Shown here one piece after another: positions 63,966-64,000 of a DNA stretch of 64,000 bases; position 1 is the first letter of the stretch; each line of letters opens with the position of its first letter. Position numbers and translations under genes: made by a program. Location of the stretch: the NCBI GenBank assembly GCA_030323885.1, contig CM059186.1, forward strand, positions 27,451,005 to 27,515,004, read 5' to 3'. A model generated the notes under the pieces. It saw only the letters and a list, made by a program, of their open reading frames with translations, had not been told where the DNA came from and made no database searches. This stretch comes from Branchipolynoe longqiensis. Taxonomy: Eukaryota; Annelida; Polychaeta; Phyllodocida; Polynoidae.

Positions 63966-64000
63966 CCGATAAATCAAAGAGAAGCACCCAGCTCGCCTCA

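Overview
This is repeat-dense nuclear DNA from an animal, most likely an invertebrate. It contains tRNA-headed SINEs, non-LTR retrotransposon fragments with animal-type reverse transcriptases, many short inverted-repeat DNA elements (MITE-like) and very long minisatellites. There are no bacterial-style operons, ribosome binding sites or phage modules. The mix of SINEs and LINEs would fit a mollusc or another lophotrochozoan, but that is a guess. I could not identify a single host protein-coding exon, rRNA or functional tRNA gene, so I annotate no intact gene. Long open frames at 1.8-2.9, 30.5-31.3, 33.4-36.7, 43.3-44.4, 45.6-46.9, 54.9-56.0 and 61.7-62.7 kb are by-products of tandem repeats.

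Layout. 0-1.15 kb: a decayed LINE reverse transcriptase on the minus strand, itself hit by a second LINE tail. 1.9-5.1 kb: a C-rich 48-bp minisatellite, then an 85-bp AT-rich satellite. 5.1-14.5 kb: MITE-like elements, SINEs, a reverse-transcriptase-like relic near 8.4-8.8 kb and an RTE-like LINE tail (10.64-11.54 kb) inserted inside a MITE. 14.7-17.2 kb: 115-bp and 38-bp satellites. 17.2-30.2 kb: alternating MITEs and two unrelated SINE families, with a duplicated block at 25.9 and 29.65 kb. 30.5-36.8 kb: almost unbroken low-complexity DNA (46-bp minisatellite, CpG-rich island, GGGGAAAGGC array, then CA/CCCACA arrays). 37-42 kb: SINE and MITE remnants, including a 493-bp element with a visible empty site. 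42.8-46.9 kb: 58-bp and 47-bp minisatellites. 47-61.6 kb: MITEs, SINEs, a 20-bp-type minisatellite and a second LINE tail. 61.9-64 kb: a GCGC-rich array, a split GAT/ATA microsatellite and a CACCCC array.

The families used below were defined by comparing copies within the window. SINE-1 has a tRNA-like head with A and B boxes, a body with a conserved GATAATGTGACTGAGTGGGA block, and a tail ending CAACAACCAACC. SINE-1B has the same head and front body but a different tail. SINE-2 has a different tRNA-like core. MITE-1 is about 355 bp, starts AGYTGCATAGTCCGATG and is flanked by TTAA. MITE-2 to MITE-12 are further inverted-repeat families. No autonomous transposase was seen, so the DNA elements must have depended on enzymes coded elsewhere. 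The biology visible here is layered transposon insertion, decay and satellite growth rather than a gene pathway.
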